Shown: in pieces, positions 45,692 through 58,321 of the stretch
How the letters are laid out: every line of letters begins with the position of its first letter
How positions within the stretch are numbered: the first letter of the stretch is position 1
Assembly (NCBI GenBank): GCA_029254025.1
Contig: JAQWYK010000039.1
Coordinates: forward strand, 1-64,000
Length of the DNA stretch: 64,000 nucleotides
Origin: Crocinitomicaceae bacterium
GTDB lineage: Bacteria > Bacteroidota > Bacteroidia > Flavobacteriales_D > Crocinitomicaceae
Reading direction: 5' to 3'
Translations under genes and position numbers: made by a program
Notes under the pieces: generated by a model
What the model saw: the letters and a program-made list of their open reading frames with translations, nothing else
What the model was told of the DNA's origin: nothing
Databases searched by the model: none

Positions 45692-46097
45692 TCGCTGTGC
45701 GCTATGAGAATTTTGCCGTCATTTTTGTTGTTTCGTCCACCCTTAAAGGTTGTATTGAGATAATTGAAGACTTACCCTGCCGTTAATATTTCAAAAAAAC
45801 AAACTCGCTGGCATTTACCGCACTAATATACTTGACCTCCTGCAGAACAAAGTATCTGCCTATTACATCATCAATTTAGATTGATCTATAAATTTCCAGA
45901 AATCTCCCGTGTGAATGCTGGAGCAAGCAAGGCACAGCACCGTTGGACAAAAAAGAAATACAAGAGCCGTAAGCCTCAAGGCATTTAATGGAACTTCATT
46001 TGTCTTCCAAAAAACCCGCATCAAATCTTAACATTATTCAGTGAACAAATCGTATGTTTATTCTGTATATTTGTCGTCCATAAATTAACTAGAACGC
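45692..46097. other. Intergenic region before gcvP
   Basis: 406 bases. Only a -7 promoter element (46066-46073) is recognised. I find no tRNA, no credible open reading frame and no glycine-riboswitch-like pair of aptamers. The GC content around 45900-45990 is higher than in the rest, without a clear structure. Confidence 0.4.
46066..46073 (+). promoter_or_regulatory. -7 promoter element of gcvP
   Basis: TATATTTG, a perfect TAnnTTTG, 24 bases before the gcvP ATG. The -33 TTG is not evident. Confidence 0.4.
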
Positions 46098-48977
46098 ATG
46101 AGTGCATTTTCAACCCGTCACATTGGCCCTTCGGAAGCGGAGAAGTCAGCTATGCTTGAAAAAATCGGCGTAGCCTCCATCGATGAATTGGTTAAAAAAA
46201 CCATCCCGTCTGGCATCCGTTTGTCAAAGGAGTTATCCGTAAGTTCAGCCCTAACTGAAAAGGAATATTTAGACCATATTTCAGTCTTAGCAGCAAAAAA
46301 CAAAGTATTCAAGTCATATATTGGTCTGGGATATAGTGAGACGAACGTTCCTCCGGTTATTCAACGCAACGTGTTGGAAAATCCAGGATGGTATACGGCT
46401 TATACTCCGTACCAAGCAGAAATCGCACAGGGAAGATTAGAAGCACTCTTGAACTTTCAAACAATGGTGATGGAGTTGACGGGTATGGAAATTGCCAACG
46501 CATCATTATTGGATGAGGCTACTGCTGCTGCTGAGGCGATGATTATGTTCTACAACGCACGAAGCAGACAAGCTGTAAAAGACAATCGTAAAAAGTTTTT
46601 CGTATCTGAATTCTGCTACCCTCAAACGATTGATGTCGTTGTAGGACGAGCAGAAAACCTAGGGATCGAACTTGTTTTTGGAAATCCTGAAACAGCACAC
46701 ATAGATCAAACATATTTCGGTGCGTTAATTCAATACCCTGATGCATTAGGGAGAGTAAAAGAATTAGCCCCATTTATTCAAGGCTTAGCGACTAAAGAGG
46801 TGGCTGTTGCTGTTGCTGCAGATATTATGTCACTAGTTGTATTAGAAGCTCCAGGAAAACTAGGTGCCGACGTTGTGTGTGGTTCTACACAGCGCTTCGG
46901 TGTTCCCATGGGTTATGGTGGTCCACATGCGGCATATTTTGCTACGAAAGAAGCTTATAAGCGCCATATTCCTGGTAGAATCATAGGTGTGTCAAAAGAT
47001 GCTGATAACAACACTGCGCTAAGAATGGCGTTGCAGACGAGAGAGCAGCACATTAAGCGCGACAAGGCGACCTCAAATATTTGTACTGCCCAAGCTTTAT
47101 TGGCTGTGATGGCGGGGATGTATGCCGTATATCATGGGCCAAACGGTCTCTGTGAAATTGCGCAAACGATCCATAATCAAGCAGCAACCATTCACAAACA
47201 CATTGAAACCTTCGGGTATAGTGTTTTACACGCTGATTATTTCGACACCATTTGGGTAAAAACTCCAACCGGCGTTTCCTGTGCTGATGTAAGTGCCATA
47301 GCAACTGGTCATATGATTAACTTACGTTACATCGATGATACTACTTTCACCATTAGTATTGGTGAACGCACCAATAAAACTGAAGTGAACGAACTTATTC
47401 AGGTTTTGGCAAAGGCTGCTGCTAAAGAGGTCGGTGAAGTGGAAACAATCTCATCTCCAATCAATGCCAAGTATGAGCGAAAAGACGCTGTATTGACGCA
47501 TGAAGTATTCAACACGTATCATTCTGAATCAAAAATGATGCGTTACCTTAAAAAATTGGAGAACAAAGATTTATCCCTTGTGCATTCGATGATTCCATTG
47601 GGGTCTTGTACTATGAAATTAAACGCTGCTGCGCAATTGATGCCAATCACTTGGCCTTCTTTTGCCAACATGCACCCGTTTGCTCCGACTTGGCAAGCAG
47701 AGGGTTATTTCGAAATGTTCAAGGAGTTGGAGAAAGATTTATGCGAAATCACTGGATTTGCAGCCGTTTCTTTACAACCGAATTCCGGTGCACAAGGAGA
47801 ATACACTGGTCTTATGGTTATTAAAGCATACCATGAAGCCAACGGAAACCCAGAGCGCAACATTTGCATCATCCCTTCTTCCGCACATGGAACTAATCCC
47901 GCGTCTGCTGTTATGGCCGGTTTTGAAGTGGTGGTGACGAAGTGTGACGACGGTGGAAATATTGACATTGAAGACCTGCGTGAAAAAGCAGAGCTGCACA
48001 AAGACCGTCTTGGGGCTTTAATGGTGACATATCCATCGACTCATGGCGTATTTGAGGCGGGGATCAAAGAAATTACAAAAATCATCCATGACAGAGGTGG
48101 GCAAGTATACATGGACGGTGCCAACATGAACGCGCAGGTAGGCTTAACCAATCCTGGAAACATTGGAGCTGACGTATGTCACTTGAACTTACACAAGACG
48201 TTTGCTATTCCTCATGGTGGTGGTGGACCTGGAATGGGACCTATCGGTGTTGCGGCTCACTTAGCGCCTTTCTTACCAGGAAGTGTGTTGGTTGCAGAAG
48301 CAGGTGGAGAAAAGGGAATACATGGTGTTTCAGCTGCCCCTTTTGGAAGTTCATTGATTTTACTTATCTCTTACGCTTACATAAAAATGTTGGGTGCTAA
48401 AGGGTTGAAACATGCCACTGAAATGGCAATTGTGAATGCCAATTACATCAAGGCGCGCCTTGCCGGTCATTATGACGTTTTGTATATGGGAGAAAACAAT
48501 ACCGTGGCACACGAAATGATCCTCGATTGTAGAGACTTCAAGCGCACAGCGGATGTTGAAGTGGCAGATATCGCGAAACGCTTAATTGACTTCGGATTTC
48601 ATGCTCCTACCGTATCTTTTCCAGTAGCCGGAACGTTGATGATTGAGCCAACAGAATCGGAAGATAAAGATGAGTTAGACCGTTTTTGTGATGCAATGAT
48701 TAAAATTCGTGAAGAAATTCGTGAAATCGAAAATGGCCATGCAGATAAAGTTAATAACCTATTGAAGAATGCACCACACACTGCTGATTGCATTATCAAT
48801 CGTAACTGGAATTATCCTTACTCACCTCAAGAGGCAGCTTATCCACTCGATTATGTGAAAGAGAATAAGTTCTGGGTAGCAGTGCGTAGAGTGGACAACG
48901 CATATGGGGATAGAAACTTAATTTGTTCTTGCCCTTCTATCGAGAGTTATGAAACAGAGAATGGGGCAATTGCATAA
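46098..48977 (+). CDS. gcvP: Glycine dehydrogenase (aminomethyl-transferring), P protein
   Basis: 959 residues, the fused homodimeric form. It decarboxylates glycine and passes aminomethyl to the lipoyl group of GcvH. The pyridoxal phosphate lysine is K700 ('NLHKTFAIPHGGGGPGMG'). The N-terminal half starts 'FSTRHIGPSEAEKSAML', and 'SMIPLGSCTMKLNAA', 'LQPNSGAQGEY' and 'HGTNPASAVMAG' are diagnostic. GcvT and GcvH are not in the window; LipB, encoded at 57626-58318, supplies octanoyl groups for the lipoylation of H proteins. Confidence 0.97.
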   Translation: MSAFSTRHIGPSEAEKSAMLEKIGVASIDELVKKTIPSGIRLSKELSVSSALTEKEYLDHISVLAAKNKVFKSYIGLGYSETNVPPVIQRNVLENPGWYTAYTPYQAEIAQGRLEALLNFQTMVMELTGMEIANASLLDEATAAAEAMIMFYNARSRQAVKDNRKKFFVSEFCYPQTIDVVVGRAENLGIELVFGNPETAHIDQTYFGALIQYPDALGRVKELAPFIQGLATKEVAVAVAADIMSLVVLEAPGKLGADVVCGSTQRFGVPMGYGGPHAAYFATKEAYKRHIPGRIIGVSKDADNNTALRMALQTREQHIKRDKATSNICTAQALLAVMAGMYAVYHGPNGLCEIAQTIHNQAATIHKHIETFGYSVLHADYFDTIWVKTPTGVSCADVSAIATGHMINLRYIDDTTFTISIGERTNKTEVNELIQVLAKAAAKEVGEVETISSPINAKYERKDAVLTHEVFNTYHSESKMMRYLKKLENKDLSLVHSMIPLGSCTMKLNAAAQLMPITWPSFANMHPFAPTWQAEGYFEMFKELEKDLCEITGFAAVSLQPNSGAQGEYTGLMVIKAYHEANGNPERNICIIPSSAHGTNPASAVMAGFEVVVTKCDDGGNIDIEDLREKAELHKDRLGALMVTYPSTHGVFEAGIKEITKIIHDRGGQVYMDGANMNAQVGLTNPGNIGADVCHLNLHKTFAIPHGGGGPGMGPIGVAAHLAPFLPGSVLVAEAGGEKGIHGVSAAPFGSSLILLISYAYIKMLGAKGLKHATEMAIVNANYIKARLAGHYDVLYMGENNTVAHEMILDCRDFKRTADVEVADIAKRLIDFGFHAPTVSFPVAGTLMIEPTESEDKDELDRFCDAMIKIREEIREIENGHADKVNNLLKNAPHTADCIINRNWNYPYSPQEAAYPLDYVKENKFWVAVRRVDNAYGDRNLICSCPSIESYETENGAIA

Positions 48978-48994
48978 CATGTTTTGAACATACA

Positions 48995-49025
48995 CAAAGC
49001 TGGCTTGAATAAGCCAGCTTTTTTT
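48995..49025 (+). terminator. Terminator of gcvP
   Basis: AAAGCTGGCTT (48996-49006) pairs perfectly with AAGCCAGCTTT (49011-49021) around a GAAT loop, followed by a T run to 49025. Confidence 0.88.
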
Positions 49026-49081
49026 GTTCCTGATGAAAACAAAAATACATTGTGAATATTGTCCTTATCTTTACCTCTTAA

Positions 49082-51847
49082 ATGACTCAACTTAAAGACA
49101 CTACACACTACTCGATAGCAAAAAAACAACCCGTTCTCATCGCAGGGTCTTTATATACTATTCTACTTATTATTTGTTTTTTTCCCTTGTTCTTTGGTAC
49201 CGCTAGTCTCAACTGGGACGCATTTGACCTGTGGATGCCCTGGAAGCACTTCATTGTTGAAGAGTTCTATGCTGGTGATTTACCCCTTTGGAATCCCTAT
49301 TTTAGAGATGGGTTTCCCCAACATGGAGACACGATGACTTGGTACCCCATTAGTTGGGCAATTGGATTTTTGTTTGGCGGGTATAACCTGCACGCATTGA
49401 ATGTAGATTATTTACTTCATTTACTGGTGGCCGGAACCGGAATGTTTGCCCTCACCAAGCGATTTTACTCCAAGAACACCATTAACTTTCTGTTAGGACT
49501 TAGCTTTATGCTATCGGGGTTTATGATTGGTAATGCACAACACATCTCCTGGATTATCAGTGCGGCCTGGATTCCATGGTACTTTTTAGCTATTTTCCAA
49601 CTCCGAGACAAACAACAAATCAAACAACTGCTCCACTTTGCTGTTGTTGGTTACTTGCTGTTTTCTGGAGGATATTTAGCCATTTTTTTTGTACTCGTAT
49701 ACCTAACATTGCTGCTGCTTATTTGGTTTTACCTTAATCGTGCGAGCCGAGCTGTTACTGTTTTTTATCGGTATTTTGCGGTAGGCGTTCTTCTTATAGC
49801 GTTGCTATCCCTACCCTTACTATTGTCTGCCTTCGAACTGTTTCCATTGTTTAATCGCTTTCAGGTAAAGGAAGTAAGCGTCTCATTAGATATTCATCTT
49901 GGTGCTACTCCTTGGAATGGAATATTATCTATACTCTTCCCTCTTTCTTCTGGAATCTATAATGTACCTGAAACTGAATTTGGTACCTTTTCTACGTATT
50001 TCGGTCTTATTCCGTTTTTGCTACTTGTCGCAAAATTCAAAACGATTTATATCAACCGTCGATTTCTCTTTCTCTTTATTGTTGCGCTTCTTGCACTAAT
50101 GTGTTCTATGGGTGACGTGTTTCCTGTTCGAAAAATTGTCAGCCTCCTCCCTCTCTTGGATTTATTTCGCTACCCTGCGCTTTTTCGACTATTTTCAATT
50201 TTTATTGCACTGGTTCTGTTAGCTATGGTGTTGGAACGATCACCGCTGCAAAAGAGTATCCCTACCACCTCCGCCGCGCGTTGGGGGCTCATTACCACAG
50301 GAGTGCTTCTCCTCATTACTTCTGGGTACTTATTGATGCACTCCGAAGTATTGACTAACCTCAGTTATTTTAAAACTATTCCCTACACTAAGCCGCTAGA
50401 AAACACCTCATTTATTGACCGGCTCGGTCTGAATTTAGGCATTTTGGGAATGCTTCTAACAGGGCTTTCCGTATGGTGGATCAGAAAAAAATATGTCACG
50501 TTCAATTCCTTTCTATTTCTAGTGTGGGGCCTTGAACTGTTAGTGGTAGTGGCAACCTCTGCGCCTCATACTGTTTATCACCCTGTAAATGTTCCTTGGG
50601 CCAACCATATCATTCGTTCGCAACCATTAAAACATCCTCCATTGATTTCTGATCATGCGAAACAAGAGGCGATTAACTGGAAAGATTACTTGGGTTTCTC
50701 CTGGCAATCAAAAACCTTTTATACCAAGCAATTTAGCAGCCTATGGTACAACCCTCTTCATATTAAGTCTCCTACAGTCGGGGCGGATGTTATCCCTATT
50801 CATCGTACAGAAAACACGCCCATCATAGGGCGGCTAGTCATGGACTCAGTTGGAAAAATGTCGGTTGTAAAGGATGAAACGATTTCCCTTAAGATGCTAT
50901 CCAATCAACATTGGACTATTTCTTATCCATCAACGCTGCCCAAAGGAAGTCTTCTCTTTATCAAGCAACACTATGTTCCAGAATGGGAGGTGATTTCAGA
51001 GAAGGGTAAGTTGCCTCTAAAACAAAGCGATGAAGGGTTTCTTCTACTAGAAGTTGATCCTTCCGAATATACAACATTTGACCTCGTATATTCCCGTTCT
51101 CCTTACCTTATTACATTTTGGATTTCCCTTAGTTTATTTTGTCTTTTCCTTTTTATACTGCTGTTAGTACATCCGAACAAATGGCTTTGGTTTACGACTT
51201 TTGCGGTGCTATTCATTCTTGGTTTTCTGAATAATCGTCCACGCATCTTCGCACAATCATCCGTGGAGATCTCGGAGTATAATACGCTCACTCCATCGGA
51301 TTTCGAAACTTCAATATTTTCATCCACCGAATTTTGGAAACAGAAAAGCGACACGCTCTATGTTCCTACCGAAATTCCGAAAACAGACCGAGAAATTGCC
51401 TATTTACAGCTGAATGCTCCAACGACTTTGACCACCGTCAAAATTAACGATGTGCTGTACCAACAACACATCAAAAAATCGCTAGATCAGCCCATCAAAG
51501 CCATCGCTAGCAATGATGACTCTACCCGTTTTCAGTTCGACTTACATACTGTATTAAGACAACATCAGCTGTTTGACAAAGTACTTCTCTTTTCTTTCAA
51601 TTATTCTGCATCCCAAGAAACCGCTCTTCAGTTTTGGATAGCGCATAAACGTGAAGGAAAGTGGATTAATGGAAATGCTTGGCCGCTTTCGTCTTCCGTG
51701 GGATCGACTCAACAACATGTTTCTGCCGTCGACATTTCCTCCTATGACCTATTGCCGTCGGATGAATTAACCCTTTTTGTATGGGGAGAAGAAGATCCTC
51801 AATTTTCCTGGAAGGACTTTTCAATCCATGTGATTACAGCGCCATAA
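49082..51847 (+). CDS. Large integral membrane protein, YfhO/GT-C-like
   Basis: 921 residues. About 11-13 membrane helices in the first 490 residues (for example 'LYTILLIICFFPLFFG', 'FAVVGYLLFSGGYLAIFFVLVYL', 'LFLFIVALLALMCSMG') are followed by a soluble beta-rich domain, two further helices (about 675-720), and another soluble C-terminal domain. The early extracytoplasmic loop 'NWDAFDLWMPWKHF' and 'PLWNPYFRDGFP' match the YfhO/GT-C glycosyltransferase-like family, in which acidic residues follow the first helix. It probably modifies cell-surface glycans or lipids; the substrate is unknown. The 3' end overlaps the convergent LD-carboxypeptidase gene by 14 bases. Confidence 0.8.
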   Translation: MTQLKDTTHYSIAKKQPVLIAGSLYTILLIICFFPLFFGTASLNWDAFDLWMPWKHFIVEEFYAGDLPLWNPYFRDGFPQHGDTMTWYPISWAIGFLFGGYNLHALNVDYLLHLLVAGTGMFALTKRFYSKNTINFLLGLSFMLSGFMIGNAQHISWIISAAWIPWYFLAIFQLRDKQQIKQLLHFAVVGYLLFSGGYLAIFFVLVYLTLLLLIWFYLNRASRAVTVFYRYFAVGVLLIALLSLPLLLSAFELFPLFNRFQVKEVSVSLDIHLGATPWNGILSILFPLSSGIYNVPETEFGTFSTYFGLIPFLLLVAKFKTIYINRRFLFLFIVALLALMCSMGDVFPVRKIVSLLPLLDLFRYPALFRLFSIFIALVLLAMVLERSPLQKSIPTTSAARWGLITTGVLLLITSGYLLMHSEVLTNLSYFKTIPYTKPLENTSFIDRLGLNLGILGMLLTGLSVWWIRKKYVTFNSFLFLVWGLELLVVVATSAPHTVYHPVNVPWANHIIRSQPLKHPPLISDHAKQEAINWKDYLGFSWQSKTFYTKQFSSLWYNPLHIKSPTVGADVIPIHRTENTPIIGRLVMDSVGKMSVVKDETISLKMLSNQHWTISYPSTLPKGSLLFIKQHYVPEWEVISEKGKLPLKQSDEGFLLLEVDPSEYTTFDLVYSRSPYLITFWISLSLFCLFLFILLLVHPNKWLWFTTFAVLFILGFLNNRPRIFAQSSVEISEYNTLTPSDFETSIFSSTEFWKQKSDTLYVPTEIPKTDREIAYLQLNAPTTLTTVKINDVLYQQHIKKSLDQPIKAIASNDDSTRFQFDLHTVLRQHQLFDKVLLFSFNYSASQETALQFWIAHKREGKWINGNAWPLSSSVGSTQQHVSAVDISSYDLLPSDELTLFVWGEEDPQFSWKDFSIHVITAP

Positions 51848-52727
51848 GTGAACACCCCTTGATCGTTGCTTTGAAAACAACCGTTTCACCAAGTAGAAGG
51901 GCCCTGTTGTCATCGCAGTGTCCCGCTGGGAAATCAAAAGCAACTGGAATATTTCGGTAGTTAAAGTGTGCTAATATGATTTGTTGTAGCGATTTTCCAA
52001 AAGGCGTTTCTGTATCCTTAATCGATGAAAAGCTCCCAACAACAACGCCACTAATCTTATCTAACATGCCCGACTTAGATAACGTGTAAAACATTCTATC
52101 GATCGCATATAGGTGCTCCCCAACCTCTTCTACAAACAAAATAGCATTGGTATAATCCGGCATCGAATTTGTGTTGATCAATCCCGTCAGTACAGCTAGG
52201 TTTCCTCCAAGCAACTTACCCGTTGCCTCTCCTTCTTTAACGGTATCTGAAGACCAGTTGTACCGCATTGGACTTCCGGTAATCACCTCCAACACACTTT
52301 GAAGAGCAGCATCACTATTTGTAGAATAATTAAGGGGCATTGTGCCATGAACCCCTAGGATTCCCATTCGATTGACGTGCTGAAGAAAAACAGTCACATC
52401 ACTAAACCCTATTACCCATTTTGGATGATCCACCATGACGGACCAATTCAATCGGTCTACCAGCCGAACACAACCGTAACCACCTCTTGCACAAACAATG
52501 GCTTTAACATCTTCGTCGTCCAACGCGCGTTGAAAATCCTGTAACCGCTCCGCATCTGTGCCTGAAAAATAATAATGCTCCCCTGAGACATTCTTTCCTA
52601 ATTTTACGGTATACCCTGCCTCTTCCCAAAATGATTGAGCAGCAAAAACAAGCTCTTCACTAATCGCTTTTGCTGGAGCAACGATAGCAATGGTATCTCC
52701 TTTTTTTAGGTGTTGAGGGCGCTTCAC
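51834..52727 (-). CDS. LD-carboxypeptidase (family S66)
   Basis: 297 residues. It trims the terminal D-alanine from murein tetrapeptides during cell-wall recycling. The nucleophile is S109 in 'WVIGFSDVTVF'. 'FVEEVGEHLYAIDRM' and 'FPAGHCDDNRALLLGE' supply the Glu and His of the S66 triad. There is no signal peptide, consistent with a cytoplasmic LdcA. It is coupled to the ChaN-like gene by a one-base overlap. Confidence 0.92.
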   Translation of the reverse strand: MKRPQHLKKGDTIAIVAPAKAISEELVFAAQSFWEEAGYTVKLGKNVSGEHYYFSGTDAERLQDFQRALDDEDVKAIVCARGGYGCVRLVDRLNWSVMVDHPKWVIGFSDVTVFLQHVNRMGILGVHGTMPLNYSTNSDAALQSVLEVITGSPMRYNWSSDTVKEGEATGKLLGGNLAVLTGLINTNSMPDYTNAILFVEEVGEHLYAIDRMFYTLSKSGMLDKISGVVVGSFSSIKDTETPFGKSLQQIILAHFNYRNIPVAFDFPAGHCDDNRALLLGETVVFKATIKGCSLMAL

Positions 52728-53590
52728 TATTTGTATGTTGACGTCATTTCATGATCAACCGCCAAAATAAAATCAGCCGTTTCAAATTCACTCTTGTCTA
52801 CGCTGTTGATATCTTCAACAAGTATCGTATTGATCGTTTTTATCCTTGTTTCTGGTCGATATTGTTTGATGTACCAGTAAATCCCTTCGTAATAATTACT
52901 GTGGAACGAACCGTTAAAATGTATAAAGGTTGTGTTTTCGATGAATCCTGATACGATTCTATGGGCCATCGTTGCGTCTTTAATCGCTTGAGCTTTTGGG
53001 AACTTTTCCCCACCATGTCCCCCCATCATTTCGAGCATGGCTTGGTATTGGGAAAGATTCGCATCATACGGAATCGGGAGGGGTGCAAGCCAATTCTTTT
53101 CATCATCGGGCAGCTCGTTCAACGCTTCAAACCCGTTCTTGTAGACAATGCTGGCATATTTTCTCGGTACATTACACGCAATAAACCGAATTCCTTCTTG
53201 TTTTGCGTATTCAACAAGAGGGGCGTAATCTGTTGCATAATTGCTCCACAAGCGTGCCAATGTATCAAATCCTTTCTGATCAATTTCTCCTACCAAATAT
53301 TGGTTCAGTTGCGCTTGGTTATCGGTTTCGAACATCTCTGCGCCAAGGACGACTCCTTTTTGTTTATGAATTGATTGGGTTACCTTGAGCTGCATCCAAT
53401 GGGCAATAGGGTTGTCGTGCAGCTCGCCAAAGAGAACAACGTCGCTCTCTGCAAGGACTTTTATCATCTTTTGGTAAGCTACTTTTTTTCCTTTTTTATC
53501 GTAGAGTTGAAAAGCTGCGTCATGTTGACCGTAGGCAAATACTACGGATACCAACCAACAGCTTAGTAGTGCTATCCATTTGTTGTTCAT
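52727..53590 (-). CDS. ChaN-family haem-binding-like exported protein
   Basis: 287 residues from the ATG at 53590, which opens a signal peptide ('WIALLSCWLVSVVFAYGQ'). ChaN/DUF399 features are 'DVVLFGELHDNPIAHWMQLK', 'VVLGAEMFETDNQAQLNQYL' and 'FIHFNGSFHSNYYEGIYWYI'. Members such as ShuA-linked ChaN bind haem at the surface; others are of unknown function, so haem handling is an inference. It lies 45 bases after icd and just before the LD-carboxypeptidase. Confidence 0.85.
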   Translation of the reverse strand: MNNKWIALLSCWLVSVVFAYGQHDAAFQLYDKKGKKVAYQKMIKVLAESDVVLFGELHDNPIAHWMQLKVTQSIHKQKGVVLGAEMFETDNQAQLNQYLVGEIDQKGFDTLARLWSNYATDYAPLVEYAKQEGIRFIACNVPRKYASIVYKNGFEALNELPDDEKNWLAPLPIPYDANLSQYQAMLEMMGGHGGEKFPKAQAIKDATMAHRIVSGFIENTTFIHFNGSFHSNYYEGIYWYIKQYRPETRIKTINTILVEDINSVDKSEFETADFILAVDHEMTSTYK

Positions 53591-53634
53591 CCCTGCTCTT
53601 TTAATTATTTCCCTCTTGTGAGCGTGCAATTCAA

Positions 53635-56371
<2,737 letters not shown>

Positions 56372-56409
56372 CTGCTTTTTATCGTCCTATTTTTAGATTC
56401 TGTTCCCGT

Positions 56410-57633
56410 TTAACGGTCTAATAGTTGTTGCGCAATGTCCAAGTATAAAAACAAATCCATTGGGTGATCCAACATATATTCTTCTCCGGTTTTCACATTT
56501 TCTTCCCCTGCTTTTTCTAAGCGCTTGTGTCCAGTGCGAACTATCACTACATCTAAATCTGGAATGGAAATTACATACTGCCCTTTAATCCCGCGGGCAT
56601 AAATAACCTTTTGACTTGGGTCCTTTAAGATCCAATAGTGTAACCCGTACCGGTGATTTTCTCTATTTCCATCCAACATATAGTTCGTGGTAATTTCTTC
56701 GAGCATAAAGTTCGAAATAATGGTGTCTGCTCCCCATGTCCCCCCATTAATAATGAGTTGACCTAATCGCGCATAATCCCTTGTTGTTGAATAGAGACAA
56801 CAAAACGCTTTCTCCGAGCCGTTTTCACTGTCCAAACTCCACAAAGCGTCGGATTCTGCATGTATTTTCTGCCAGAGATTTTCAGACATAAACTCAGAAA
56901 CTGTTTGACCAGTTGCTTTTTCTAAGATAAACCCAAGAAGCTGACTGTTTCCACTCGCATAATCGAACACTTTATTGGGACTACCCTTAAACGGTTGCTT
57001 CTGCATCGTTGCGCGCAGGTCACTTCCATAATATGCCTCAGCATTGTCAGAAAAAGGATTGGCTCCACTTTCGCTCCAATCGATATCGCTCGTCATACCC
57101 AGCAAATGACGTATGGTTACAATGCTGTCCTTAGGCGCGATAAAGTCTAAAAAGTCTGTTATTGGTTGATCAAGCGATTCAATAAGTCCTTTGTCAACAG
57201 CTATTCCTATGAGCAATCCAATAACACTTTTTGCAGCAGAGAAACTATTCGACAACGTATTTTTAGTGTGTGCGTTAAAATAATGCTCAGCTACAATTTC
57301 TCCGCGCTGAATAACCAAAAAAGACGTGGTTTCTAATTCTTTCAGTGCTTGTAGTTGGTCCGCGTCAAGTGCCTTTGCTTTTCCTTCGCGCAGCCACCCA
57401 TCCGTGTCGTTAGACCCAGGAATTGTTCGGCTCGGAAACACCAAAGAATCGTATATTCCTGGGCCTGAGCGACCAATTAAATAGGTTTCCTTAATTCCCT
57501 TATACATATATGTTCTTCCGGTAAGAAGAATAAATGCATTCGCAGCGATAACTAAAAAAAGAAGCGTGAGGCCTAGACGTCTCAACCATCTGCCCATAAA
57601 ACTTGATGATTTTTTACTGTTCTTGTTAGACAT
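56410..57633 (-). CDS. Membrane-anchored serine hydrolase, class C beta-lactamase-like
   Basis: 407 residues from the ATG at 57633; a TTG four codons earlier is less likely. An N-terminal helix (about 23-40, 'LTLLFLVIAANAFILL') anchors or exports it. The nucleophile motif is S132-A-A-K135 ('NSFSAAKSVIGLLIGIAVDK'), with 'FDYASGNSQLLG' as the Tyr-box. These proteins are usually esterases or peptidases acting on cell-wall or other esters, not antibiotic-resistance enzymes. The start overlaps the lipB stop by eight bases. Confidence 0.85.
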   Translation of the reverse strand: MSNKNSKKSSSFMGRWLRRLGLTLLFLVIAANAFILLTGRTYMYKGIKETYLIGRSGPGIYDSLVFPSRTIPGSNDTDGWLREGKAKALDADQLQALKELETTSFLVIQRGEIVAEHYFNAHTKNTLSNSFSAAKSVIGLLIGIAVDKGLIESLDQPITDFLDFIAPKDSIVTIRHLLGMTSDIDWSESGANPFSDNAEAYYGSDLRATMQKQPFKGSPNKVFDYASGNSQLLGFILEKATGQTVSEFMSENLWQKIHAESDALWSLDSENGSEKAFCCLYSTTRDYARLGQLIINGGTWGADTIISNFMLEEITTNYMLDGNRENHRYGLHYWILKDPSQKVIYARGIKGQYVISIPDLDVVIVRTGHKRLEKAGEENVKTGEEYMLDHPMDLFLYLDIAQQLLDR

Positions 57634-58318
57634 ATTCGTATCCAAATTGTTGTGCTAAATAATATTTTAACCTTTCCTTTACTCCCTGTAATTCAACAGG
57701 TTTATTAAGCTCTAATTCAAGTGAAGTTACAGATTTATCTTGAATTCCACAAGGAACAATATGTGAGAAATATGAAAGATCTGTGTTTACGTTAAATCCT
57801 ATTCCATGCATCGTTACCCATCTCGAGGACTTTACGCCCATCGCGCAAATTTTTCTTGCTTTAGGGGTCTCAGGTTCAATCCAAACACCAGTGAAACCTT
57901 CTTGCCGTCCTCCAATAACACCATAGTCCGCAATTGTTCTTATAACAGCTTCTTCTAAATAACGCATGTATTTATGAATGTCAGTGAAAAAATACTCTAA
58001 ATCAAAAATTGGATAGGCCACCAATTGTCCTGGACCATGGTAAGTAATATCTCCCCCTCGATTAATTTTATAATATGCAGCTCCCAATGATGAAAGCTCA
58101 TCACCCTGAGCTAAAAGATGACTTTCGTTTCCACTTTTTCCCAGGGTGTAAACATGCGGGTGTTCACAAAACAATAAATAGTTTCGGGTGCTTTCATCAG
58201 TCTCTCCTTTGCGTTTTTGAATCTTACACTGTATAGCCTCAGTAAATAGTTTTTCTTGATACTCCCAAGCCTCTTTGTAGTCAATTTTGCCCAAGTCTTG
58301 AAAATTTACACTCGTCAT
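57626..58318 (-). CDS. lipB: Octanoyl-[acyl carrier protein]:protein N-octanoyltransferase
   Basis: 230 residues. It transfers octanoate from ACP to lipoyl domains, the first step in making protein-bound lipoate. 'RGGDITYHGPGQLVAYPI' is the lipoyl-binding signature. The catalytic lysine is in 'MGVKSSRWVTMHGIGFNV' and the cysteine in 'IVPCGIQDKSVTSLE'. It is four bases after the SIS-isomerase gene and overlaps the next gene. It should serve GcvH and the 2-oxo-acid dehydrogenases. Confidence 0.96.
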   Translation of the reverse strand: MTSVNFQDLGKIDYKEAWEYQEKLFTEAIQCKIQKRKGETDESTRNYLLFCEHPHVYTLGKSGNESHLLAQGDELSSLGAAYYKINRGGDITYHGPGQLVAYPIFDLEYFFTDIHKYMRYLEEAVIRTIADYGVIGGRQEGFTGVWIEPETPKARKICAMGVKSSRWVTMHGIGFNVNTDLSYFSHIVPCGIQDKSVTSLELELNKPVELQGVKERLKYYLAQQFGYEYV

Positions 58319-58321
58319 ATA

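Noticed and set aside
45692-46097. Possible glycine riboswitch or tRNA before gcvP
   Set aside because: No tandem aptamer core, no cloverleaf with a T-loop and no terminator-like expression platform could be found on either strand.
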